Of a DNA stretch of 64,000 nt, positions 19,673 through 30,059 are shown piece after piece (the stretch's first letter is position 1; the number at the start of each line of letters is the position of its first letter). A program made the translations under genes and the position numbers. Source of the DNA: Acanthacorydalis orientalis (taxonomy: Eukaryota; Arthropoda; Insecta; Megaloptera; Corydalidae). A model generated the notes under the pieces. The model made no database searches. It was not told the origin of the DNA and worked only from the letters and a program-made list of their open reading frames with translations. Location: NCBI GenBank assembly GCA_034766995.1, contig CM068313.1, positions 54,365,481 through 54,429,480 on the forward strand, written 5' to 3'.

Positions 19673-20384
19673 AATTTACAAACTTGTACTAGCTATATGC
19701 ACTCTTCACACTGGTTCTATAAGGCTAGGCCGATGGAGGGCAGAAATGACCGAACTATGCAATTTGGAAATATTTTTGTTAATTATTTTGTTGGAATATT
19801 GGATTAAATTGAGGTTTGGGATAGTTATTGAAATTTGATTCTTGCGGAAAGAGATTTTTAAAAGAATTAAAGTCTCTCAGTATGTGTCTTAAGAATCCCA
19901 TAAACTATCAGTTTGACCTTCAGTCAAACCGTACAGTTAAATCTGAAGAATTTTAACTGACCTGACTGTGTGTACTCACATCAGATATAAGTGATACGAT
20001 GTGTACATCCATAATCAGATGTCTTTCACGATCGCGATCTGCTTTTGGATCAACCTCTTTTACTTTCGTTAAAAGCCTGTCATAATAATCATTTCTTTTA
20101 GTGTTACTGTGATAATCTTTGGAGTTTAGTTTCTATAACTTCTCTTGAGCAAAAAAAAATTCAATGAATTTTTAAAGAAATTTTTTTTGACTATGACGTC
20201 ATTTCAAACTGCAAACGTTTCAGGTCTACTAAATAACTTTTAAATTACTTAAAAATAAATAACTTAAAAATAAGTCCAATGACAGTAGAACTAGAAAACA
20301 AACAGCGGATGGAGACATATGTACAAGTTGCATAGAAGGGTTTGTTTTTGAGGAACTGTTTCGTGTGTAGAATAACAAACAACA
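19673..20384. other. No assignable gene
   Basis: Near 19770-19860 the minus strand has a short N/Q/P-rich reading resembling the gag tail at 17400-17540. A TCAGTTTGACCTTCAGTCAAACC imperfect palindrome lies near 19909. Otherwise nothing is recognised. Confidence 0.4.
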
Positions 20385-20857
20385 GGGAAACGTGAGTCAG
20401 ACGTGCCCCTGCAGTTCAGGTCCGTCACCCAAGAAGTCTCGTAATGAGCACCGAAAATCGATTAATCTGGAGTGGGTTAGCACCAGGCCACCTGTTTACA
20501 TGAAGCAAAGGTCAAAAAGTGTATTTGGGGTGCGGATAAAGGTATCCAAAAAAATTAGGGTTCCTCAACTTTCAGGATCCTCATTTCCAACGAGACAGTT
20601 ATCCATATACGGTAAATACATGGGTGGGTGTTCCGTATCCAGTGGTAGTCAGAATGTTGCAGGGAGAAAAAGAACTCAGTTAGTTGAGGACATAGACCAT
20701 CTATGAAAAGAAAAAGGTCTTAACACGACTAACTCTGGATCTTCCGGTCACCTCGTGGAGGAACCCACTTCGACCGTTTTGTGGTCCGTGATAAATAATT
20801 TGAATGTTGTCTATATTATCTTCTCATTAAGTATAGCTGCTTATATGAATATATACC
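20385..20857 (-). repeat. LTR-like repeat, errantivirus style, copy A
   Basis: This 470-bp block matches 25455-25954 along its length with many substitutions. Read on the minus strand the right edge begins like the AGTTATATATTCACATAAGC ends seen at 25954 and 50603. Copy A has lost the exact AGTTA start. Confidence 0.6.
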
Positions 20858-20868
20858 TCCTCCATAGC

Positions 20869-20963
20869 TCGTATATCGTCCAGACGTCTCTGACGCATGG
20901 TACGGTCGGCCTGTGTAGCGGGATCCTGCCGTTCTCGTCGACCTCTCCCTTGCAGATCTTGTG
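20869..20963 (-). pseudogene. 95-bp R2-type LINE fragment
   Basis: The block matches 10505-10605 of the R2-type copy (V-R-D-V-R-T-I-Y / G-E-V-D-E-N-G-R-I-P-L-H-R region) with few changes and ends abruptly on both sides. Confidence 0.85.
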
Positions 20964-20965
20964 AA

Positions 20966-21080
20966 CGAATCGCTCTTGACAATGAAATAGGCCGGATGGC
21001 CTTGGAACGAAACGCAGTGAATAACAATCGCTCGTGACAATGAAATAGGATGGCCTTGGAACGAAACGCAGCGATTGAAA
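20966..21080. repeat. Local duplication, unit about 55 bp
   Basis: AATCGCTCTTGACAATGAAA and AATCGCTCGTGACAATGAAA begin two adjacent copies that share GATGGCCTTGGAACGAAACG. It lies in what appears to be the leader of the LTR element at 21303. Confidence 0.85.
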
Positions 21081-21179
21081 GAAATAACCGAATCTGAACG
21101 TGATTGTTCCCTGTAACACTCCAGTATTAATGTAAATTAACACTCACCATATCACCGAACTCGCGGATGGCGACGATAA

Positions 21180-21302
21180 CAATGGATTACAAATTGCGCA
21201 GCAGAATGGATCCACGGTGGATCCGGCTCGAGAGACCAAAAATGTTCTTCGAGGACGGGCAGCGGAATGTTCCACGGTAGATCCGGGTCGAAGGACCAAA
21301 AA
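21180..21302 (-). other. BEL-type leader start, duplicated
   Basis: The minus strand has TTTTTGGTCCTTCGACCCGGAT directly after the LTR end and a second version (GGTCTCTCGAGCCGGATCC) about 60 bases on. The same block follows the LTR at 58401, so it marks the start of the internal region of one LTR family. Confidence 0.65.
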
Positions 21303-21780
21303 TGTTCGCGCTTTTCCCGTAGTCCGAATAACGAGCCACGAGAATGCGTGAGGAAAATGAAGATTAAACGCAATGTTGTAGATTCACTTATTCTTTATTG
21401 GTTGTCGGCTATTTACATGATACTGTTTCTGCGCCGCACTGTTATTTCACAGTTCTATGGTCTCTATAATGTCTTACACTTTTTTTCACTGTGCCCAGGG
21501 GGCTGATGCGACCGCACTTATATATCCTCAGGCCGTGCACTAGGTGGAGGATATGCGTATGCACGCTGCCCAAGGGGGAAGTGGGAAGCGGCCGGTACGG
21601 TTAATGTGTTGACTAGACGAAATTCTCTAAAATCAACAATCAGTTGATTGTCGCAACACAGACCGAATAATGCAGCTGTGCACTACAGACCAGCTGGAGA
21701 TGACAGGTCTGCAGTGCAGAGACGTAGCGCGGCCAACGCTAGATGAAGGAGACATTCGGGATTCTCAGAAATCCCGAACA
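21303..21780 (-). repeat. BEL-type LTR inserted in a BEL gag
   Basis: Read on the minus strand it starts TGTTCGGGATTTC and ends GAAAAGCGCGAACA. Its start, middle and end are shared with LTRs at 39780-40130, 49130-49803 and 58401-59132. An AATAAAG motif lies near 21396. To the right it interrupts the gag reading at 21781. Confidence 0.8.
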
Positions 21781-22094
21781 GGTATATTTAATCTTTCCGG
21801 AGCCGTCAAATTATTCATTTTTACTTTTGCCGTGAAAAATGTATTTCTATATTTGTCTGCATCATCATATTCTTGTTGAATAACTTCTTCTGTTGCGGCA
21901 TCCGAATCAAGCACCAATTCAATCATACCGTTAGAAGTTACACTTAATTCATTCATTTTTTCTTCTAACATTTGAAACAAAGCACTGACTTGATTCTTAT
22001 CCACAGTTTCAGCAGCAACAGCATCGTTGAAAACATTCAAAGCTTTTGTAAAAGCACGACGTTGCGCTGTTCTCTTCTTATTTGATTTCTCCAT
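21781..22094 (-). pseudogene. gag: BEL gag N-terminus, cut by an LTR
   Basis: From a Met at 22094 (M-E-K-S-N-K-K-R-T-A-Q-R-R) the frame follows the N-terminus of the polyprotein at 45600-49058 almost residue for residue for about 105 codons. Homology ends where the LTR at 21780 begins. A matching primer site and LTR end lie just upstream, as in the larger copy. Confidence 0.9.
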
Positions 22095-22155
22095 TTTTCT
22101 TGAGAAAAAATATAAAAAACAAAAAGTCACGGACTCAAAAAACATTAAAACTCAC

Positions 22156-22173
22156 GTTCTTTCACGGTCGCCA
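22156..22173 (-). other. Primer binding site, probably tRNA-Arg
   Basis: The minus strand reads TGGCGACCGTGAAAGA two bases after an LTR end. The same site occurs at 49111-49127. From memory it fits the tRNA-Arg primer of 412/mdg1-like elements. Confidence 0.6.
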
Positions 22174-22175
22174 GA

Positions 22176-22534
22176 TGTTATATTAAGGAACGGGTGAAAT
22201 ATTGAGAATGTATAATTTATGTTAATAAAAACTTAAGAATTATTATAAAATATAAAATAATTAAAAGAAGATTTATTGTGACCAAAAACTACAATTTAGT
22301 AAGTGTAAAAGCGATTACTCTCACTGGTCACGCAGAGACTATAACTACAGAAAAAAATATAAAAACGATACAAAAAAACTATATGCGTCTACTGCATATG
22401 AACGGTTTACTAAGACTGAATAGTTTTCAACAATAAAATTTTCTTTTATTTATTTTATATTTTATAATAATTCTTGAGTTTTTATTAACATACGTTATAC
22501 ATCTTCAATATTTCATCCGTTCCTTAATATAACA
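22176..22534 (-). repeat. LTR end with 92-bp inverted arms
   Basis: TGTTATATTAAGGAACGG begins the left arm, and its complement ends the right arm. The arms (about 22176-22268 and 22443-22534) match at roughly 95 percent over 92 bases, with a 175-base spacer. The left end equals the end of the LTR at 49130; the right end differs from that LTR's start, so this is a fold-back version. Confidence 0.85.
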
Positions 22535-22759
22535 ACATGAATGTGTGTGTTGAAGGCGTGTTGGATGCTTGATGCCTGACCATAGTGTTGACTCGAGTTT
22601 AGCCGTAGTGTATGTATTTGTGTTTCAGCATTGGGTTAATTGTTTCTGAGAAGTGTGATATGTCCGAACATTTTCAAAACCGAGCAGAACATTTTTTTTA
22701 AAACTTACAACTAACTTAAAACTAATTAACTAACCTAAACCTAGTTGGTTAGCTCCCGA
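22535..22759. other. No assignable gene
   Basis: Non-coding link between the fold-back LTR and LINE sequence; nothing recognised. Confidence 0.4.
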
Positions 22760-23250
22760 AATGCTAGTCGTACGTAGCTTTCACCCTTGGAGCCATTTTG
22801 CACATCCGGACGATGGTTATTAGGATCGGGATGTTATCTAAATTTGGGCCTTCGACCGTTTGTACGGTGATGGGATGATTATCCATATTCATTACGAACG
22901 CAAGGTCAATAGCGGATGGGTTTTTATTTGGACAGTCTGGGTATAAAGTGTGGTCAGGGGGTAATTTAGGATTTAAGGATGCCTCCCTGAATATTAAAGT
23001 TTAGGATCTTGAATTTGGGACTGAAGATGGTGACTTATAGAAAGAGCATATGGAACTCGTTCAAGGAATTTAACCTTTCAAACGGTCCAGTGACCACTAA
23101 GAACTGGTCTGTGAGGATGAGGGCGTTGCTGAGGTTCTTTAGGTCCACAAGGGCACTTAAGAGGCGGATTTTTGTCATGAAAACGTCGAGGTCGGTTACA
23201 ATCTTATAAGGGAAGGTGGAGGCAGCGGCCGCAGAAGTGTTGCGCTCTGT
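22760..23250 (-). pseudogene. LINE apurinic-type endonuclease relic
   Basis: The minus strand reads H-T-L-Y-P-D-C-P-N-K-N-P-S-A-I-D-L-A-F-V and later L-D-N-I-P-I-L-I-T-I, in the place and style of the T-S-x-I-D-L-x-F ... S-D-H-x-P-V motifs of Jockey/CR1-like LINE endonucleases. The S-D-H is degraded and several shifts are present. Confidence 0.55.
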
Positions 23251-24240
23251 TGTCGAAGTCTGTTATTGCACCGAGGGCGGTGCGCGGGTCGAGAAGGAAA
23301 TTTGTATCAGAGCGGATACCTGTGGCGCTGACCACTACGATGACGTGATGATGGTAGAGGTTACAGAAAGTGGCTGCCTCCCGAGTCTGTGGGCTCCGAT
23401 CACAGGAAACTGATGAATGCTCTCCAGCATAGGTGGTGTGATTATCGCTGTGGATGGTGGTACTGTTGGTGCGGTGGAGGCTGCGGAAATTTGACCGGAC
23501 CAGGCGTTGATTTGAAGAATTGGTGCCGGGACGAAGTGGATACTCTACTCCTTCAACTCTCTTTCACCTTTCCTCGTCTTGGCGTATCGCCAACCTTTGA
23601 AGTATCGCCATCGGTTGCACAAATTAGTATATTTTCAAGCGAGATATATTGCCTCATAAAAAAAGTTTTGTTGATAAATCGTTTTACCTTTGGCGTCGCT
23701 TTTAAATTTTCTGGCAAATAGCTTTTCTTTACGGAGCTTATCGTTATTAAAAAATCTAACATATACCATTAAAAGGGGCTGATATTAGGATTCACAGGAT
23801 TTTTCGTAAAGAACGCTTTAAAATAATCCTGAGGGCTTCGCATGGATGACAACACATGTTAAAATATCGAGATAAACACTAAATCATAGTAAAAAGTCCA
23901 GTGTCCTTTGTGAAAGTCAAAATGCGATTTGCGGCGTCATTGTCGTCACCTTGAATTATGGATATGTGCCTCGACAAACCCAGGGTTTTTCTAATTTTCG
24001 GGTAACGATCGCATTAAGTTAAAAAGTGCGAAACCGTCAGAGCAGTGCCGCGCGTGTCACATCGGTTGGCGTTCCTTTCTTAAAATAAAAGAGCGAGTCA
24101 GTTTGGCTGGTGTGCGCTGTGCGAAGCATTGTGAGAATGACTTGTTCTCGTAAGTTCTTTTTCTTATTGCTTACGGATCCATATGTTTCCATTGTGGATT
24201 CGGAGAGCGATAGAGCTTATTGACGGCTCTCAGGGGAGGC
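23251..24240. other. No firm gene; possible LINE 5' part
   Basis: Plus-strand ORFs at 23216-23413 and 23389-23721 look like antisense of LINE material. The stretch 24050-24200 has a CAGTTTGGCTGGTGTGCGCT-like start reminiscent of non-LTR 5' ends. I cannot assign it. Confidence 0.35.
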
Positions 24241-25400
24241 TCTCCGACTCGTTTATTATTTGGCTCACTTGAAACTAGAATGGGGGTTTGAGGAGTTGTT
24301 TTGGGATTCTGGATTGACTGACTTGGTTTTCTGTGTTTCGTTCCATTAAGCTAGATTTGACGGCGGATGGTTCTTCCACGACAGACAGCTAAAGGCACTG
24401 TAGAAGGTGCTTCATCGGGTGCTGGAGCTATAACAGTGTGCGTACTCATATTCAGTGTCTGCGTTCAGTGATCATTTTTGATGTTGTTTAGAAACAGTGC
24501 AAACGAAAGATGTTTGAAGCATAATTAGTGTTCTTTGGATATAAAGTTTTCTGGCTTCCACGATAGAGATCCTTTGGATGGTCTTGATCTCGTGAATCGC
24601 ACGTTCCTCCTTATTCTTTGGACAATCGCGGGAGCGAGCTGAATGGCTTCCACCGCAGTTCACAATACATGAGTTCCTTACAGATGGAATCCAAGTGAAC
24701 TGGTTTGCCACAAGCTCAAATCGGTATTTTTGCTGTGCATCAATCAAAAATATCACCGAATTTCTGGCAATGAAAACATCTTATCGGGTTCGGGATGTAA
24801 GAATTCTCAATGGATGCATTCCTGCGTCCATGCTTGGGGGAAGAAATAGCGTTTTAAAGTAAGTATGGTGGACGATGTAGGTTTTAATTTGCCATCTCTT
24901 CATGTCAAGATGTGGGATATGTCCTCTAAACCTTAACTTTCCAAATTCTCTTTGATCTTCTCGATGCCACTGTTGAGAAGATCTAAGCACGTGATAACTC
25001 CTTTACACAAATTGAGAGTCTTATGTAGAGTTATACTTATATCATATTCAAAGAACTTAGTCATCTCTAGCAATTTGTTAGACTATGAATTGCTAACAGA
25101 TTCAACTAGAAGTGTTCCATCTCTTAATTTTTTGGTTGATTTAACCGTGCCTACTTCTCCATATATACCTTTTTGAATCAAGAAGGATGAAACTTTGGAA
25201 AAGTATCCCTCCTTTTTGAAAATGACTAGGATCCAGGGGCCCGGCTTCTCCTTGGTCAGACTCAAACGACTCTTGTAACTGGGCCGTCTTCTCTTTACCT
25301 TAGAGGTAGGGAGTGTGTTTGGTGTTAATTTTTCCATAAAAAAGTTAAGGATTTCGTCACCTGGGTCCCCACTCATCACGCAGATCAATAAGAAGGGAAC
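24241..25400 (-). pseudogene. Jockey-superfamily LINE ORF1 (gag-like), frameshifted
   Basis: Translation on the minus strand starts near 25376 (M-S-G-D-P-G-D-E). It contains G-P-W-I-L-V-I-F-K-K, K-K-L-R-D-G-T-L-L-V-E, a broken middle (24781-24990), and then C-I-V-N-C-G-G-S-H-S-A-R-S-R-D-C-P with K-E-E-R-A-I-H-E-I-K (24472-24756), the zinc-knuckle and helix typical of I/Jockey-type ORF1. It would encode an RNA-binding protein of the LINE particle. At least three frame breaks. Confidence 0.75.
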
Positions 25401-25454
25401 TACGTATCCGCAAATCGGTACGGATACCAGGGTTATCCAGGTAATATAGTACTC

Positions 25455-25954
25455 AACAAAGAAACACAAGCTTAACGTGCATCTGCAGTCCGGGTACGTC
25501 ACCCAATCCGTCTCATAATAAGCACCGGAAGCCGATTAACTCGGAGTGGGTCAATCTCTGGACGCCTGTTCAGCCGAAGCAAGGGTCAAAAAAGTGTATT
25601 GGGGCGCGGATAAAGATATCTGAAAAAATCCGGGCTTCTTCAACTTTCTGGCTCCTCATTCCAACAACACAGGTATCCATGCACGGCATCCACATGGATG
25701 GGCATTCCGCATCCAGTGGTAGTCAGCGTATTGCAGCGACCAAAGTACCCATTTAGTGGAGGACATAGACCAGCTATACATAATCCATAAAAAAGGGAAA
25801 AAGGGTCCTAAACAACACGCTATACAACTCTAGATCCTCCTGTCACCATCTGGGGGAACCCACTGCGACCGGATTGTATTTAGTGATAAATAACCGGAAT
25901 ATTGTCTGTGTTATCTTTTCATAGACCTTAGCTTGCTTATGTGAATATATAACT
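25455..25954 (-). repeat. LTR-like repeat, errantivirus style, copy B
   Basis: Read on the minus strand it begins AGTTATATATTCACATAAGC, and upstream is a purine run GATAGAGG (25955-25963), as expected for a 3' LTR and its polypurine tract. It pairs with copy A at 20385-20857. It lies directly beside the LINE ORF1. Confidence 0.6.
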
Positions 25955-26610
25955 CCTCTATCGTTAAAGGGGACTCGGGGTCCTGCCACTGGATTCGATA
26001 ATTTCACCTCTAGTTTTCCTTAGATGGTGATTTCTTTATTTTGCTGGTTTTGCATATTTTCACATAAACTTTTCGTTTTTATAAAATTGTGTGATATATA
26101 TATATAATATGTATGTAGGTTACAGTCATTACAACTAGTAACGATTCTATTCAGAAACAGGTTCTATTCAGATTCTATTCAGAAATCATTTTACAATCGG
26201 CATTGAGAGCGGTCACAAACTTTAAAAGAAAATTAAAAAAACAGTGAAATATGCTGTAAAAACGTTAATTTTTATTTAAAAAATATAGAAAAAAAATTAA
26301 AGATTTAAATTTCTAATATGTGGCATTTTGAAAATTCCAGGTAATTTTTTTATCTGCATATGCCTGAGTGAGTATAAATGAGAAACAAACAAAAGGAAAA
26401 ATAGAATAAAGGCAAAAAGAAAGAAAAGACTAAAATGTAAATAAAGAGAAAAGATGTAAGTTTTCTATTTGAGGATGTTTGTCTATCCATCTATTTTACT
26501 GATAAAGTTCCAGAAAATAGTGAACTTTTCGGATTTAGATTTTACTTCCGTCATCTTGGCTTTTAATTGAACGATCAGCGTGAACATCTAATAGATGTCA
26601 CAAACCTCGT

Positions 26611-27110
26611 TTATATCGAACAAAATGATTGCCATGAATTAGTGGTTGGTTGTGGGACATCCACAAATCTTGAGCGTTTGTTTCTGATTTCCGGGAAATA
26701 ACTTCTCTGGAATTCTGCCATAGGTTGCCTTTTCCTTAGCAGTTTTTCCTTAAGAACACTGTGTTCTTGCTCTTTCTTATCCGCAGGGCATCCCCGATAG
26801 TTGGCAGGATGGTTACCCTCACAATCGGCGTACTTGGATGGGATGTTCTTGGGTTTGAGGCATTTCCTCGATTCACGCTTAGTACCGCATTTCACGCAAC
26901 TTTGCAGGATGTTACAGTTTGAGGCTGCGTGTCCGAAACATTGATATCTGTAGCACTGTGTAATATTACTACTACTCCTCTTATAGCTCCTTCAGTGTAC
27001 CCTCATCTGGAAGAGGTATGGCACTTTGATGACATCGACCAGTTTGGTGCTTGGGGTAAAAATCACGATGTAGATAGGACTGTAATCTTTTTTCCATGAG
27101 GGATGGGGAA
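26611..27110 (-). pseudogene. LINE gag zinc-knuckle segment, array unit 1
   Basis: On the minus strand, after a broken start near 27110 (S-P-I-Y-I-V-I-F-T-P), the reading shows Q-C-Y-R-Y-Q-C-F-G-H-A-A-S-N-C and C-V-K-C-G-T-K-R-E-S-R-K-C, then A-D-C-E-G-N-H-P-A-N-Y-R-G-C-P. These are three CCHC-type knuckles as in Jockey-type ORF1. The K-K-E-Q-E-H-S-V-L-K-E-K-L tail follows to 26611. One missing base near 27000 breaks the frame. Only this part of ORF1 is in the unit. Confidence 0.8.
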
Positions 27111-27651
27111 CAAACGAACAAATATATAATTACAATAATTATAATGCATTTGTCAACTGTAGCGTGCTAATTTATACATATATGTAGGTTAGAGTCATTA
27201 CAACCAGTAACGATTCTATTCAGATACGGATCATTTTACAATCGGCATCGATATATCTTTACATATTTTAAAGGATAATTAAACAACCAGCGAAATATGT
27301 TGTAAAAACGTTAATTTTTATAGAAAAAAAATTAAAGAAGATTTAAATTTCTAATGTGTGGCATTTTGAAAATCCCAGGTATTTTTTTTATCTGCATATA
27401 TACCTGTGTGAGTATAAATGAGAAACAAACAAAAGGAAAAATAAAATAAAGGCAAAAAAGAATGAAAAGACCAAAATGTCAATAAAGAGAAAAGATGTAA
27501 GTTTTCTATTTGCGGAGGTTTGTCTATCCATCTATTTTACTGATAAAGTTCCAGAAAATAGTGAACTTTTCGGATTTAGATTTTACTTCCGTCATCTTGG
27601 CTTTTAATTGAACGATCAGCGTGAACATCTAATAGATGTCACAAACCTCGT

Positions 27652-28151
27652 TTATATCGAACAAAATGATTGCCATGAATTAGTGGTTGGTTGTGGGACA
27701 TCCACAAATCTTGAGCGTTTGTTTCTGATTTCCGGGAAATAACTTCTCTGGAATTCTGCCATAGGTTGCCTTTTCCTTAGCAGTTTTTCCTTAAGAACAC
27801 TGTGTTCTTGCTCTTTCTTATCCGCAGGGCATCCCCGATAGTTGGCAGGATGGTTACCCTCACAATCGGCGTACTTGGATGGGATGTTCTTGGGTTTGAG
27901 GCATTTCCTCGATTCACGCTTAGTACCGCATTTCACGCAACTTTGCAGGATGTTACAGTTTGAGGCTGCGTGTCCGAAACATTGATATCTGTAGCACTGT
28001 GTAATATTACTACTACTCCTCTTATAGCTCCTTCAGTGTACCCTCATCTGGAAGAGGTATGGCACTTTGATGACATCGACCAGTTTGGTGCTTGGGGTAA
28101 AAATCACGATGTAGATAGGACTGTAATCTTTTTTCCATGAGGGATGGGGAA
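27652..28151 (-). pseudogene. LINE gag zinc-knuckle segment, array unit 2
   Basis: The 94-codon stretch 27652-27936 is identical in protein to that of unit 1, including the same lesion upstream, so it arose by copying of the array unit, not by separate insertion. Confidence 0.8.
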
Positions 28152-28793
28152 CAAACGAACAAATATATAATTACAATAATTATAATGCATTTGTCAACTG
28201 TAGCGTGCTAATTTATACATATATGTAGGTTAGAGTCATTACAACCAGTAACGATTCTATTCAGATACGGATCATTTTACAATCGGCATCGATATATCTT
28301 TACATATTTTAAAGGATAATTAAACAACCAGCGAAATATGTTGTAAAAACGTTAATTTTTATAGAAAAAAAATTAAAGAAGATTTAAATTTCTAATGTGT
28401 GGCATTTTGAAAATCCCAGGTATTTTTTTTATCTGCATATATACCTGTGTGAGTATAAATGAGAAACAAACAAAAGGAAAAATAAAATAAAGGCAAAAAA
28501 GAATGAAAAGACCAAAATGTCAATAAAGAGAAAAGATGTAAGTTTTCTATTTGCGGAGGTTTGTCTATCCATCTATTTTACTGATAAAGTTCCAGAAAAT
28601 AGTGAACTTTTCGGATTTAGATTTTACCTCCGTCATCTTGGCTTTTAATTGAACGACCAGCGTGAACATCTAATAGACGTCACAGACCTCGTTTATATTG
28701 AACAAAATATTTCCGCTAGAACTTGTGTATTGTTTGAGTTAGAATTTTGATGCAGCAGGGGTTATTGAATTGGCTGTTGTAGCTGTGAGGATT

Positions 28794-29275
28794 GCCATGA
28801 ATTAGTGGTTGGTTGTGGGACATCCACAAATCTTGAGCGTTTGTTTCTGATTTCCGGGAAATAACCTCTCTGGAATTCTGCCATAGGTTACCTTTTCCTT
28901 AGCAGTTTCTCCTTAAGAACACTCTGTGTTCTTGCTCTTTCTTATCCGCAGGGCATCCCCGATAGTTGGCAGGATGGTTACCCACACAATCGGCGTACTT
29001 GGATGGGATGTTCTTGGGTTTGAGGCATTTCCTCGATTCACGCTTAGCACCGCATTTCACGCAACTTTGCAGGATGTTACAGTTTCAGGCTGCGTGTCCG
29101 AAACATTGATATCTGTAGCACTGTGTAATATTACTACTACTCCTCTTATAGCTCCTTCAGTGTACCCTCATCTGGAAGAGGTATGGCACTTTGATGACAT
29201 CGACCAGTTTGGTGCTTGGGGTAAAAATCACGATGTAGATAGGACTGTAATCTTTTTTCCATGAGGGATGGGGAA
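28794..29275 (-). pseudogene. LINE gag zinc-knuckle segment, array unit 3
   Basis: The same segment with additional substitutions (a stop in the second knuckle region; AGGTTACC instead of AGGTTGCC) and shifted by the 85 extra bases before it. The plus-strand frame 28926-29264 is its antisense. Confidence 0.75.
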
Positions 29276-30059
29276 CAAACGAACAAATATATAATTACAA
29301 TAATTATAATGCATTTGTCAACTGTAGCGTGCTAATTTATACATATATGTAGGTTAGAGTCATTACAACCAGTAACGATTCTATTCAGATACGGATCATT
29401 TTACAATCGGCATCGATGTATCTTTACATATTTTAAAGGATAATTAAACAACCAGCGAAATATGTTGTAAAAACGTTAATTTTTATAGAAAAAAAATTAA
29501 AGAAGATTTAAATTTCTAATGTGTGGCATTTTGAAAATCCCAGGTATTTTTTTTATCTGCATATATACCTGTGTGAGTATAAATGAGAAACAAACAAAAG
29601 GAAAAATAAAATAAAGGCAAAAAAGAATGAAAAGACCAAAATGTCAATAAAGAGAAAAGATGTAAGTTTTCTATTTGAGGAGGTTTGTCTATCCATCTAT
29701 TTTACTGATAAAGTTCCAGAAAATAGTGAACTTTTCGGATTTAGATTTTACCTCTGTCATCTTGGCTTTTAATTGAACGACCAGCGTGAACATCTAATAG
29801 ACGTCACAGACCTCGTTTATATCGAACAATATATTTCCGCTAGAACTTCTAATGTGTGTCTAAATTTGTAATGTGTGGCATTTTGAAAATCCCAGGTATT
29901 TTTTTTATCTGCATATATACCTGTGTGAGTATAAATGAGAAACAAACAAAAAGAAAAGTAAAATAAAGGCAAAAAAGAAAGAAAAGATTAAAATGTAAAT
30001 AAAGAGAAAATATGTATTTAGTTTATAGATATGAAATGATATAATGATTTTGATGATAG

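Larger units (their letters stand above)
26100..30050. repeat. Head-to-tail array, unit about 1.04 kb
   Basis: The block starting GTAGGTTAGAGTCATTACAA recurs at about 26113, 27182, 28223 and 29348; the block GAGAAACAAACAAAAGGAAA recurs at 26382, 27421, 28460, 29585 and 29938. Units 1 and 2 are almost identical with spacing 1041; unit 3 is 1125 because it holds about 85 extra bases (28705-28790). Unit 4 is partial and followed by a second partial piece at about 29850-30020. Confidence 0.95.
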
